Shown piece after piece: positions 1-8,118 of a DNA stretch of 64,000 nt; position 1 is the stretch's first letter, and each line of letters opens with the position of its first letter. The notes below the pieces were generated by a model that did no database searches, was not told where the DNA came from, and was given only the letters and a program-made list of their open reading frames with translations. A program made the translations under genes and the position numbers. Source of the stretch: Mitsuaria chitosanitabida ATCC BAA-476 = NBRC 102408 (GTDB taxonomy: Bacteria; Pseudomonadota; Gammaproteobacteria; Burkholderiales; Burkholderiaceae_C); the NCBI RefSeq assembly GCF_001598255.1, contig NZ_BCYP01000026.1:62001-126000 (forward strand). Reading direction: 5' to 3'.

Positions 1-513
1 TACGTCGTGGAGGTGTGGCTGCGTCGCGGGGCGTCGGGCGACTGGGAGGTGGCCCGGGCCGATCTGCGCGGTGAGGACGGGATGCAGAACTTCCTGTTCG
101 CGGCGGGCGCCGTCACACTGCCCCCGCCGCCGTTCTGCGACTTCTCCTATCCCCCCGAGCGCAGCGACGAGTTCCAGCAGGCGCCGCGCCTGAGCGGCTT
201 CGTCGAGGTGCCCCACGCGGACCGTCGTGCCGCGCTCGAGCGGTTGGCCAGCGCGCGGGTGCTGCCGGTCGACCGCGAGGACTTCCGGCGTTTCGCCGGC
301 CACGACCAGACGCGAAAGAACGGGTATCTGCTGCGCACGGTGCGCTACGCGCAGCTCGACGGCGGGCGCTACCAGGTCTTCAAGCTGGGGCGGCAGGTCT
401 ACGTGTCCTACGGCGTCAGGGGCGAGGCGCGGCCCTGCGAGGAGTCGGTGATCGCCCTGGAGACGGATGAACCGATCACCACGGCCTTCGCGGCGGCGGG
501 CAGCGCGAGCTGA
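1..513 (+). CDS. Unknown protein, 5' end cut off by the window
   Basis: The reading frame is already open at base 1, so the true start lies upstream; a GTG at base 7 is only the first possible start inside the window. About 170 residues are visible and the gene ends in TGA. I do not recognise the family. The visible part is soluble-looking, with a proline-rich stretch (PPPPFCDFSYPP) about 40 residues in, followed by an Arg-rich segment and a beta-rich C-terminal half. No membrane segment is seen. A VOC-family gene follows 37 bases later on the same strand, so the two may be co-transcribed. GC-rich third positions support it being a real gene. Confidence 0.7.
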   Translation, partial: YVVEVWLRRGASGDWEVARADLRGEDGMQNFLFAAGAVTLPPPPFCDFSYPPERSDEFQQAPRLSGFVEVPHADRRAALERLASARVLPVDREDFRRFAGHDQTRKNGYLLRTVRYAQLDGGRYQVFKLGRQVYVSYGVRGEARPCEESVIALETDEPITTAFAAAGSAS

Positions 514-550
514 CGGGGGCAGAATCGGCGCTTCCTTCCGGGAGCCCGCC

Positions 551-946
551 TTGATCGATCACCTCGACCACCTGGTCCTCACCACCGCCCATGAGGCGGA
601 CTGCATCCGCTTCTACACCGAGGTCCTCGGCATGACGCTGGAGCGCTTCGTCGGCGGCACGCCGCCGGTCGCGCGCCAGGCCTTCAAGTTCGGCGCGCAG
701 AAGATCAACCTGCATGTGAAGGGGCGCGAGTTCGAGCCCAAGGCCCACACGCCCGTCCCGGGCGCGCTGGACCTATGCTTCATCGCCTCGGTGCCGCTGG
801 ACGAGGTCATCCGCCGGCTGGGCGCGCTGCAGGTGCCCATCGTCGAGGGCCCGGTGATGCGCACCGGCGCGACGGGCAAGATCCGCTCGGTCTACCTGCG
901 CGATCCCGACCTCAACCTGATCGAGATCTCCGAGCCGGTGGTCTGA
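551..946 (+). CDS. VOC family (glyoxalase/bleomycin-resistance fold) protein
   Basis: A 131-residue single-domain protein of the vicinal oxygen chelate fold. It opens with the family's beta-strand and helix, HLDHLVLTT then RFYTEVLGM, and closes with DPDLNLIEIS. The N-terminal His and the C-terminal Glu are the usual metal ligands, and INLH marks the middle strand pair. The start chosen is TTG because GGGAG lies six bases ahead of it and the protein then begins exactly at the conserved strand. Longer starts would run into the preceding gene. Members include glyoxalase I, extradiol dioxygenases and virulence-protein homologues, so the substrate cannot be told from sequence. It may share a transcript with the truncated gene before it. 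Confidence 0.85.
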   Translation: MIDHLDHLVLTTAHEADCIRFYTEVLGMTLERFVGGTPPVARQAFKFGAQKINLHVKGREFEPKAHTPVPGALDLCFIASVPLDEVIRRLGALQVPIVEGPVMRTGATGKIRSVYLRDPDLNLIEISEPVV

Positions 947-1016
947 TCCGGCCGCCGGAATCGACCGCCCGACCGAGTCGCGCGAACCGGTCGATCGAGC
1001 GGTCCGCCGGGTCGCT

Positions 1017-1556
1017 TCAGCGCAGCCGGACGGTCGCCTGCGCGTGCGCCGCGGCGTGGGCCTGCGCCAGCAGCGTGCCCGAGGACATCGCCGAGGCCGG
1101 TGTCAGCATGGCGGCCTGGGTCGCCGCGCTGACGACCATCGCCGCCGTCGCGGTCCAGGGCAGGCCGACGCGAGCTTCCGCCAGCAGCCGCGCGGGGATG
1201 GGCTCCTCGTGGACGTGAGGGAGGATGGTCAGGTACTCGTCCGCGCGGGCGAGCTCGATGTCCTCCTCCGCCATGCCGACGAACACGTGCGCGAAGCCGC
1301 GCTCGATCGCGTCCAGCGCCGCCTCGGTCGCGCGGCGCCAGCGCTTGACGGCCGCCACCTCGGACCGCGACGCGGTGTCGGGCACCGGCCAGCGCGGGTC
1401 GCCCCCGGTCACCGCCAGGCAGGCCTGGAAGGACTCGACCACGCCTTGCGGCCCGCCCAGCCGGGCGTCCAGCACCTGGGTCGCGATCGTCCGCGCCAGA
1501 TCGTGCTGGTGATACGGGACCATGACCCGTTCAAGAATGACTTCGTAGCGTCGCAT
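1017..1556 (-). CDS. Unknown 179-residue protein under LexA-type control
   Basis: I do not recognise this family. The protein begins MRRYEVILERV, is rich in Ala, Arg and Glu, and looks soluble. The middle has an Arg-rich helical stretch (KRWRRATEAALDAIERGF); the C-terminal third is Ala-rich with small residues (VVSAATQAAMLTPASAMSS). There is no signal peptide and no obvious catalytic motif. The ATG is preceded by AAGGAAGGA at good spacing, which decides the start. About 65 bases upstream is a promoter whose spacer is a perfect LexA box, so the gene is probably switched on by DNA damage. It stands alone: the upstream Bug gene ends 250 bases away and the VOC gene is convergent. Confidence 0.72.
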   Translation of the reverse strand: MRRYEVILERVMVPYHQHDLARTIATQVLDARLGGPQGVVESFQACLAVTGGDPRWPVPDTASRSEVAAVKRWRRATEAALDAIERGFAHVFVGMAEEDIELARADEYLTILPHVHEEPIPARLLAEARVGLPWTATAAMVVSAATQAAMLTPASAMSSGTLLAQAHAAAHAQATVRLR

Positions 1557-1620
1557 GACGGTTCCTTCCTTGGCGTCGCTGCCTCGAGCGCCGCCTGTCG
1601 TTGTGGCTGGGGGAGGAAGG

Positions 1621-1649
1621 AGAATACTGTACGAACATACAGTATTCAA
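1621..1649 (-). promoter_or_regulatory. Sigma70 promoter with LexA (SOS) box in the spacer
   Basis: On the minus strand TTGAAT (1649-1644) and TATTCT (1626-1621) are separated by 17 bases. The spacer overlaps a perfect CTGT-N8-ACAG palindrome (1627-1642), extended on both sides to AATACTGT/ACAGTATT (1623-1646). This matches the LexA consensus of Escherichia coli and beta-/gammaproteobacteria. A repressor bound here would cover both hexamers. Transcription would start near 1614 and reach the ATG at 1556 after a leader of about 58 bases. The palindrome also faces the plus strand, but no plausible gene begins there. Confidence 0.85.
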
Positions 1650-1810
1650 TCCGTCGCGTGTCCCGCGAAGGGGCAAGCTGCCATGGCCTGTCAGCAGGGC
1701 GGACACCGAGGGACAGGGACGCGCCGAGAGGCCCTTCAAGGGGCTGGCGGCGGTGGTCCCCGGCCGGCCGTCGGTACGCCCGCCGATCGCTGTCCTGACG
1801 ACGGGACCGT

Positions 1811-2914
1811 TCAGTCCGCCGGGACGCGCAGGGCGCGTTCGCGTTCCTTGGCGATGCGCGCCGCGAAGGCCGCCGAGGTCCCGCCGGTCGGCAGGTTGCT
1901 GACCTCCAGGATGCGGGCGCGGATCTCGGGCTGGCGCAGCGCCTCGTTGACCAGGGCGTTGATCAGCCGCAGCCGTTCCGGCGGGACGCCGCGTGGGGCG
2001 AACAGCCCGAAGGTCGAGACCAGGTTGGCCTCGGGGTAGCCGAGCTCGGCCAGCGTCGGCACCTCCGGCAGCACCGGCAGCCGCACCGGGGAGCCGATCG
2101 CCAGCGCCCTCAGCCGGCCCTGCCGCACGAACTGCAGCTGCGTCGAGGCGACGTTGGACGACAGCAGCTCGAACTGCCCGCCGATCGCGTCGGTGAGCTG
2201 CTGGCCGCCGCCCTTGTAGGGCACGTGGATGATGTCGACGCCCGCCGCGGCGCGGATCTGCGCCAGCACCATGTGGCCGACCGTCGCATGGCCCGAGGTG
2301 GCCCAGCGCAGTTGGCCGGGCGCGGCGCGGGCCGCCGCGAGCATGGCCGCGAAGCTGTCCGCCCTGAAGGACGGATGGGCCAGCACCAGCACCGGCGTGT
2401 CCATGACGCTGACCACCGGCGTGATGTCGCGCGGGCCGTCGAAGGCGGGCCGGGGCGCGGGCGCCGCGCCGGGCGTGGCGCCCGGCGGCGCGAAGACCAG
2501 CGGGCTGATCGCGCAGTAGGCGAGGGTCTGACCGTCGGGCGCGGCGCGGGCCAGCGATTCCAGCGCGGTCAGGCCGCCGGCGCCGGCGCGGTTCTCGACG
2601 ATCACAGGCACCTTCAGCCGGGCGCCGATGAACTGCGCCAGCGCGCGGGCCGTGTCGTCGCTGACGCCGCCGGGCGGATAGGCCACCAGCAGGTGCAGCG
2701 GGCGCGTCGGCCAGGCCGGCGCGCTGGAGGACGCCGACGTGCTCGTGGCCGCCGCGGCGCTTCCCGGGGCCATCGCGGCGAGGCCCGCCGCGAGGCCGCC
2801 CACGACGCCCCCCGCGATGCCGGTCGCGACGCCATCCACGAGGCCGCCCGGGGGAGCGCCCGCGAGGGCGCCGATCGCGGCCGCGGCCCGCTGGATCGCC
2901 TCGCGCCTACGCAT
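1811..2914 (-). CDS. Bug/TctC-type periplasmic solute-binding protein
   Basis: A 367-residue receptor of the tripartite tricarboxylate transporter family (Bug), which binds carboxylates in the periplasm. Diagnostic strings are LLVAYPPGGVSDDTAR near residue 75 and VENRAGAGG near residue 107; the rest follows the usual two-lobe layout. The N-terminus carries RRRE and a long Ala/Gly-rich stretch, consistent with an export signal, possibly Tat-like, with an unusually long low-complexity linker up to about residue 65. The ATG overlaps the end of the LysR gene by eight bases (ATGCGTAG), so the two are translationally coupled. No TctA/TctB membrane genes are nearby, which is common for orphan Bug genes in Burkholderiales. 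Confidence 0.9.
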   Translation of the reverse strand: MRRREAIQRAAAAIGALAGAPPGGLVDGVATGIAGGVVGGLAAGLAAMAPGSAAAATSTSASSSAPAWPTRPLHLLVAYPPGGVSDDTARALAQFIGARLKVPVIVENRAGAGGLTALESLARAAPDGQTLAYCAISPLVFAPPGATPGAAPAPRPAFDGPRDITPVVSVMDTPVLVLAHPSFRADSFAAMLAAARAAPGQLRWATSGHATVGHMVLAQIRAAAGVDIIHVPYKGGGQQLTDAIGGQFELLSSNVASTQLQFVRQGRLRALAIGSPVRLPVLPEVPTLAELGYPEANLVSTFGLFAPRGVPPERLRLINALVNEALRQPEIRARILEVSNLPTGGTSAAFAARIAKERERALRVPAD

Positions 2915-3827
2915 CGCCGTGCGCCTTCGCGATGCGGCGGGCGAGGGCGAGGAAGGTGGCCGTCGGCCCTTCCTGGTCGTGCGTCCGCCAGGCCAGCGTG
3001 AGCGGCGCCTCCAGCCGCGCGTGGCGTGGCAGCGGCCGGAACACGATGGAGTGGGCATGCACGCCACGCATCGACGCCGGCACCACCGAGATGCCGGCGC
3101 CCGCCGCGACCAGGTTGAGGTTCATCATCATCCGGTCGACCTCGACGAAGCTGCGCGGGCGCACGCCCTCGCGCTCGCACAGCGCCAGCAGGTTGGCGTA
3201 GAGGCCGGGCGCGCCGGGACGGCGCACGAGGATCAGGTCCTCGCCCTCGAGCTCGCCCAGCGGCACCGGCGTCGTCGCCGCGCGCGGCGCCTCGGCCAGG
3301 CGATGGTCCAGCGGCAGCGCCAGCAGCGCGGGTTCGCTCAGCAGGGGCTCGAAGCTCAGGCCCTCGGGCCGCGCCACCGGCACGCGCAGGAAGCCGCAGT
3401 GCAGGCGCGACTTGGCGATCGCGTCGATCAGCTCGGCGGCGTTGTTCTCGGTCATCGAGAGCGCGATGCCCGGGTGCTCCCCGCGGCACGCGCGCAGCAC
3501 CGCCGGCGTGAACGCATGCGCCGCCGCCGAGCTGGTGAAGCCCACCGACAGCAGCCCGTGCTGCCCGCCCGCGAGGCGGTCCATGCGCTCGCGCATGTCG
3601 CCGAAGTCGCGCAGCAGGCGCCTGGCTTCGTCGAGGAAGTGCCGGCCCGCGTCGGTCAGGCTCACGCCCTTGGGATGCCGGTGCAGCAGGGACAGGCCGA
3701 GCTCCTGCTCCAGCGTCTTGATCTGCTGGCTCAGCGGCGGCTGCTGCATGCCCAGCAGCGCCGCGGCGCGCGTCATGTGGCCGGTCTCCGCGACCGTCAC
3801 GAAATAGCGCAGGTGTCTCAGGTCCAT
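2907..3827 (-). CDS. LysR family transcriptional regulator
   Basis: A 306-residue LysR regulator. Residues 2-61 form the winged helix-turn-helix: LRHLRYFVTVAETGHMTRAAALLGMQQPPLSQQIKTLE has the classic spacing and the AA..L...QPPLSQQI signature. A linker helix and the substrate-binding-like effector domain follow (about 90-300). It lies directly upstream of, and overlaps, the Bug receptor gene, the usual arrangement for a regulator of carboxylate uptake. It is divergent from the porin gene at 4081, with a 253-base intergenic region that holds a spaced inverted repeat. The start is the ATG that brings the helix-turn-helix to the N-terminus; longer reading frames add only low-complexity sequence. 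Confidence 0.92.
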   Translation of the reverse strand: MDLRHLRYFVTVAETGHMTRAAALLGMQQPPLSQQIKTLEQELGLSLLHRHPKGVSLTDAGRHFLDEARRLLRDFGDMRERMDRLAGGQHGLLSVGFTSSAAAHAFTPAVLRACRGEHPGIALSMTENNAAELIDAIAKSRLHCGFLRVPVARPEGLSFEPLLSEPALLALPLDHRLAEAPRAATTPVPLGELEGEDLILVRRPGAPGLYANLLALCEREGVRPRSFVEVDRMMMNLNLVAAGAGISVVPASMRGVHAHSIVFRPLPRHARLEAPLTLAWRTHDQEGPTATFLALARRIAKAHGDA

Positions 3828-3902
3828 CGCCAGGGGTCTCCAGGTCCTTCGGGCGTGACGCGCGGCGGCCGATCGGCGCGAGGGCGCGATGGCGGCGGCG
3901 TC

Positions 3903-3961
3903 CGCTCCATATCGAAAACGTCTCGGACTCTGCGATTCAGTGTATTTGACGCTATGGAGCG
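3903..3961. promoter_or_regulatory. Spaced inverted repeat in the LysR/porin divergent region
   Basis: CGCTCCATA (3903-3911) is repeated in exact inverted form as TATGGAGCG (3953-3961), centre to centre 50 bases, close to five helical turns. The second arm sits inside the spacer of a possible plus-strand promoter, TTGACG (3946-3951) and TAAGGT (3969-3974), 17 bases apart. LysR regulators often bind two sites on one face of the helix in a divergent promoter, so this is a candidate operator for the adjacent regulator. The promoter call is weaker than the repeat. Confidence 0.5.
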
Positions 3962-4080
3962 CGGTCACTAAGGTCCGCCCCGGATAGCGCGAACGGGCCC
4001 GGCGGCATCGCCGGACCCGCGCCGACCTTCCGATCACGGTCCCGACGAGGACACGACGACAACCAGACGGAGACAAGACA

Positions 4081-5241
4081 GTGAAGAACGCATCGAGGAT
4101 GACGACGAGGTCCACGGCCGGCGCGACGACGCGCGCGGCCGACGCCGCGCGGCGGGCGAGAAGGTCGGGGCGCGCGCCGGCCCGGGCCGCGTGGATGGCG
4201 GCGGCCACGGCGACCGCGGCCTTCGCGCCGGCGGCGTGGGCGCAGGAGAGCGGCGTGCAGGTGTTCGGGCTGCTGGACATCGGCGTGCAGGCGATCAAGG
4301 CCAGCGGCGCCGACACCCGCTACTTCGTCAACAGCGACGGCAACACCTCCAGCCGCTTCGGCGTGCGCGGCACCGAGGACCTGGGCGGCGGCCTGAAGGT
4401 GGGCTTCTGGCTGGAGTCCGCCGTCTCCGTCGACGACGGCACGAGCGGCGCCACCAGCACCAACAACAAGGATTCGGTCAGCGGCGGTCTCACCTGGGGC
4501 CGCCGTGCGACGGTGCAGGTCTCCGGCCCCTGGGGCGAGCTGCGCCTGGGCCGCGACTACGTGCCCTCGTTCGGCAACCTCACGACCTCCATGCATCCCT
4601 TCGGCACCAACGGCGTGGGCAGCTCGGGGCTGATGTTCTATCCGGTCGCGGCCGGCGGCACGACGGCGCGCACCAACGTGCGGGCGTCCAACTCGATCGG
4701 CTACTTCACGCCCTCGGGCATCAACGGTTTCTACGCGCACGTGATGGTCGCGCTGGGCGAGCAGGGCGCCGGGCCCACACATCGCGACGGCGACCTGCAG
4801 GGCGCGCGCCTGGGCTGGCGCAACGAGGACATCAACGTCTCCGGCGCGATGTCCCGCACGCGCTACGCCACCGGCGACTACACGCAGAGCAACGTCGGCG
4901 CGACCTGGCAGGTCGGGCCCGCCAAGCTGATGGCGCTGTGGGGCGAGAACAAGGTCGGCGTCACCAAGACGGTGGCGCGCATGCTGGGCACGCAATGGCG
5001 GCTCGGACCCGGCGAGCTGCGTTTCGCCTACACCTGGCTGAGCGCCAAGGGCGTGGCCAGCGACGCGACGCATATCGCGATGGGCTACGTCCTCGACCTG
5101 TCCAAGCGCACGGCGCTCTACGGGAACATCGCCCGCATCGACAACAAGGGCCCCGCGATGCGCTTCAACGTCGGTGTCGCGTCGACGCTGGCCGGCGGCG
5201 ACAGCGGCGGCGTCGAGGCCGGCGTGCGCCACAACTTCTGA
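4081..5241 (+). CDS. Outer-membrane porin (Gram-negative trimeric type)
   Basis: A 386-residue general porin that forms a beta-barrel channel in the outer membrane. After the signal peptide it reads ESGVQVFGLLDIGVQ, then SRFGVRGTEDLGGGLKVGFWLES, the standard first strands of Burkholderiales porins, followed by GELRLGRDY. It ends GVEAGVRHNF, with the terminal Phe needed for BAM-dependent insertion. The start is GTG with GGAG upstream. The signal peptide is unusual: about 37 Arg/Ala/Thr-rich residues precede the hydrophobic core, with likely cleavage after AWA at residue 54. The gene is divergent from LysR and may serve uptake of the same solutes as the Bug receptor, though that is inference. 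Confidence 0.92.
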   Translation: MKNASRMTTRSTAGATTRAADAARRARRSGRAPARAAWMAAATATAAFAPAAWAQESGVQVFGLLDIGVQAIKASGADTRYFVNSDGNTSSRFGVRGTEDLGGGLKVGFWLESAVSVDDGTSGATSTNNKDSVSGGLTWGRRATVQVSGPWGELRLGRDYVPSFGNLTTSMHPFGTNGVGSSGLMFYPVAAGGTTARTNVRASNSIGYFTPSGINGFYAHVMVALGEQGAGPTHRDGDLQGARLGWRNEDINVSGAMSRTRYATGDYTQSNVGATWQVGPAKLMALWGENKVGVTKTVARMLGTQWRLGPGELRFAYTWLSAKGVASDATHIAMGYVLDLSKRTALYGNIARIDNKGPAMRFNVGVASTLAGGDSGGVEAGVRHNF

Positions 5242-5331
5242 CCCATGTCCCTCGGGCGCGTCGCCGGTCCGGTCGCGGCTTCATGGCCGCTTCAAGCCGG
5301 CGACAAGCCCCAGCAACGCAGGAGCCTCAGC

Positions 5332-6609
5332 ATGTCCTTCATGACCTCTCCCCAGCGCCTGGCCGGCGCGGCCGCGCTCGTGGCCGCGTCGCTGGCGTCC
5401 TTCGGCGCCCATGCCGAAGCCACCAGGATCCTGTTCGTCGGCAACAGCTACACCTTCGGCCGCGTCGATCCGGTGATGAGCTACAACGCCGCCAACGTCC
5501 ACGACCTCACCGCCGCGATGTACGCGACGAACCCGAGCGGGGCCAACAGCTTCGAGCCCCATCCCTGGGGCGGCGTCGCGGGCATCTTCAAGCAGTTCAC
5601 CGTCGAGGTCGGGCTGGACTACGACGTGTCCCTCTCGGCGCGCAACGCGGCCTCGCTGCGCGGGCAGTTCCTCAACAGCAACGGCGCGGGCTGGGACCTG
5701 CGCGGCAACATCGGCTCGCAGGCCTGGGACAAGGTCGTGCTGCAGGAGCAGAGCGACGAGCCGCTGACCCGGCAGCCGGGCCTGGCCTCGAACCCCGCCT
5801 ACTTCAGCACCTACGCCGATCTGATCGAGAACTGGATCCACCAGGGCAACGCGCTGAGCTACCGCGAGCGCGACCTGATCGGCGGCACGAACGCGAAGTG
5901 CGCCGACATCACCGGCGCGTCCGCCGGCACCTGCGGCACCCTGCGCAACATCCCGGCCAACGCGAACGCCAACCCGAACGCGCAGGTCTACCTGTACCAG
6001 ACCTGGGCCCGGCCCAACCTGGTCGACGCGCCAAGCCAGACGACCACCGATCCGGTGACCGGCGCCGTCATCCCGACCGGCGTGCCGGCGACCTCCTTCT
6101 ACACGAGCCTGCAGGCGATGACGGATGACCTGCGCGGCGCCTATCTCGGCGCGGCGCTGGCGGCGGGCGCGGACGGCTCGGGCGGCATCGCCGGCATCGC
6201 CCCGGTGGGCGACGCCTTCATGCGGGCGATCGCCGACGGCGTCGCGACGCCGGACATGTATGCGCCGTCGGCGATGTCGGATGGCTTGATCGACCTGTGG
6301 TTCGACGACGGCACCCATGCGAGCAAGTACGGCTCCTACTTGAGCGCGCTGACGCTGTTCGGCACGATCACCGGGCTGGATCCGGCGACGCTGGGCCTGA
6401 ACGAGATCGCGGCGCGCGACCTGGGCATCAGCGCGAAGGACGCCGGCCTGCTGCAGCGGGTCGCCAGCGCGCAGCTCGGCCTCGCCGCGGTGCCGGAGCC
6501 GGCGACGCTGGCGCTGGTCGGACTGGGCGTGGGCTTGATGTGGCTGCGTCGCCGTCGCGGCGCGGCTCCCGGCGCGATGGCGCCAGCGATGGCCGCGATG
6601 GCGGCTTGA
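5332..6609 (+). CDS. PEP-CTERM sorted, SGNH-hydrolase-like exported protein
   Basis: A 425-residue exported protein. Residues 1-28 form a signal peptide (AAALVAASLASFGAHA). The mature part starts TRILFVGNSYTFG, resembling block I of SGNH/GDSL hydrolases (GNSYT with a candidate nucleophile Ser39), and a late FDDGTHASKYGSYL supplies the Asp/His expected of such enzymes. Near residue 387 is a PEP-CTERM signal: VPEPATLALVG, a hydrophobic helix, then RRRR. This is read by exosortase, encoded elsewhere. Oddly, 17 further Ala/Met/Pro residues follow the Arg cluster. The ATG chosen has AGGAG upstream; an ATG at 5245 would add 29 residues ahead of the signal peptide. Catalysis is inferred, not shown. 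Confidence 0.82.
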   Translation: MSFMTSPQRLAGAAALVAASLASFGAHAEATRILFVGNSYTFGRVDPVMSYNAANVHDLTAAMYATNPSGANSFEPHPWGGVAGIFKQFTVEVGLDYDVSLSARNAASLRGQFLNSNGAGWDLRGNIGSQAWDKVVLQEQSDEPLTRQPGLASNPAYFSTYADLIENWIHQGNALSYRERDLIGGTNAKCADITGASAGTCGTLRNIPANANANPNAQVYLYQTWARPNLVDAPSQTTTDPVTGAVIPTGVPATSFYTSLQAMTDDLRGAYLGAALAAGADGSGGIAGIAPVGDAFMRAIADGVATPDMYAPSAMSDGLIDLWFDDGTHASKYGSYLSALTLFGTITGLDPATLGLNEIAARDLGISAKDAGLLQRVASAQLGLAAVPEPATLALVGLGVGLMWLRRRRGAAPGAMAPAMAAMAA

Positions 6610-6634
6610 ACCCGAGACGGGATCGGAGATCAGG

Positions 6635-8101
6635 ATGACGATGCAGGCAAACGCGCGGACGGCGCTCACGAGGCGGACGACGCGCACGGACCGCGGGACG
6701 CGCCGCATGCGAACGATGCGGATCGCGCGTTCGGGCGCATGGATCGCGCTGACGCTGAGCTTGGGCATGTCCGCCGCTGTCGCGAAAGACGCGGCGAAGG
6801 ACGCGCCGCCTTTCGTGCTCCAGGGCTCAGCGGCGACCGAGGTGACCGGCGAGGCCGCGCCCGTGCCCACGGCCTGCCCCGCGGGCGTGGGCGAGGGCAC
6901 GACCTGCCTGTCCGGGAAGGACCGGGCGGGCGCGTTCTACCTGATCGCGATGCCCCGGCAGTGGAACGGCGACCTCGTGCTGCACGCGCATGGCGGGCCT
7001 TTCCTCGGCGCGCCGACGGCCAAGCGGGTGGCGGAGGACCTGGAGCGCTGGTCGATCATGCCGAGGCTGGGCTACGCCTGGGCGGCGTCGAGCTATCGGC
7101 AGGGCGGCGTCGCCGTCACCGCCGCGGGCGAGGACACGGAGCGGCTGCGCAAGCTCTTCATCGCCAAGGTCGCCAAGCCCCGGCATGTGTGGCTGCACGG
7201 GCAGTCCTGGGGCGCGAGCGTGGCGGCCAAGGAGGCTGAGAACTTCGCGCAGGGCAAGCCCTACGACGGTGTGCTGCTGACCTCGGGCGTGCTGGGCGGC
7301 GCGACCCGGAGCTACGACTTCCGCATGGACCTGCGGGCGGTCTACCAGTACCTGTGCCACAACCACCCGCTGCCCAGCGAGCCGCAGTACCCGCTGAACA
7401 TCGGGCTGCCGCTGGACTCGACCCTGAAGCAGCACGAGCTGGCGAAGCGGGTGGACGACTGCCTGGGCCTGAACAAGCCGGCGGCCGAGCGCACGCCGGA
7501 GCAGGCGCGCAAGGTCAAGACCATCGTGGACGTGGTGCACATCCAGGAGCGCAGCATCCAGGCGCATCTGAACTGGGCGACCTGGCACTTCCAGGACGTG
7601 ACCTTCAAGCGCACCGGGGGGGCGAGTCCCTTCGGCAACGAGGGCGTGGTGTACGCGGGCTCCTCGGACGACGCCGCGCTGAATGCCGGCGTGCCGCGTT
7701 TCAAGGCCGATCCCCAGGCGATCGCGACGCTGTCGGCCGACGCCGACCTGGGCGGCCGGATCCCGGTGCCGGTGCTGACGGTGCACGCGATCCACGATCC
7801 GACGGCGATGGTGGAGTTGCAGGAGGTCTTCGGCAAGACCATGGCCGCGGCCGGTCGCGGGGATGCGCTGGTGCAGACCTACACCGGCGACAAGGACCAC
7901 AGCTACCTGAGCGATCCCACCTATGCCGCGCTGATGGAGGCGTTGACCAGCTGGGTGGAGCAGGGCCGCAAGCCGACGCCGGAGGGCATCGCGGCGGGCT
8001 GCGAGAAGGCCAAGGCGACGCTGGGCTCGACCTGCCGGTTCGAGCCGGCGTATCAGCCCAAGGACTTGGAGACGCGGATGCCCTTGCGGATGAAGCCCTG
8101 A
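6635..8101 (+). CDS. Secreted alpha/beta hydrolase
   Basis: A 488-residue alpha/beta-fold hydrolase. A hydrophobic signal segment (WIALTLSLGMSAAVA) ends near residue 50 after a long Arg/Thr-rich leader; an ATG at 6707 would give a more ordinary signal peptide. LHAHGGPF (117-124) looks like the oxyanion region, HGQSWGAS supplies nucleophile Ser191 in GxSxG, HAIHDPTAM the acid and GDKDHSYLS the His. Two Cys pairs (C81/C91 and near the C-terminus) fit a periplasmic or secreted protein. Similar proteins are annotated only as alpha/beta hydrolases, so the substrate is unknown. It follows the PEP-CTERM gene by 25 bases and may be co-transcribed. Confidence 0.82.
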   Translation: MTMQANARTALTRRTTRTDRGTRRMRTMRIARSGAWIALTLSLGMSAAVAKDAAKDAPPFVLQGSAATEVTGEAAPVPTACPAGVGEGTTCLSGKDRAGAFYLIAMPRQWNGDLVLHAHGGPFLGAPTAKRVAEDLERWSIMPRLGYAWAASSYRQGGVAVTAAGEDTERLRKLFIAKVAKPRHVWLHGQSWGASVAAKEAENFAQGKPYDGVLLTSGVLGGATRSYDFRMDLRAVYQYLCHNHPLPSEPQYPLNIGLPLDSTLKQHELAKRVDDCLGLNKPAAERTPEQARKVKTIVDVVHIQERSIQAHLNWATWHFQDVTFKRTGGASPFGNEGVVYAGSSDDAALNAGVPRFKADPQAIATLSADADLGGRIPVPVLTVHAIHDPTAMVELQEVFGKTMAAAGRGDALVQTYTGDKDHSYLSDPTYAALMEALTSWVEQGRKPTPEGIAAGCEKAKATLGSTCRFEPAYQPKDLETRMPLRMKP

Positions 8102-8118
8102 GCGGGAAACGCGCGGTC

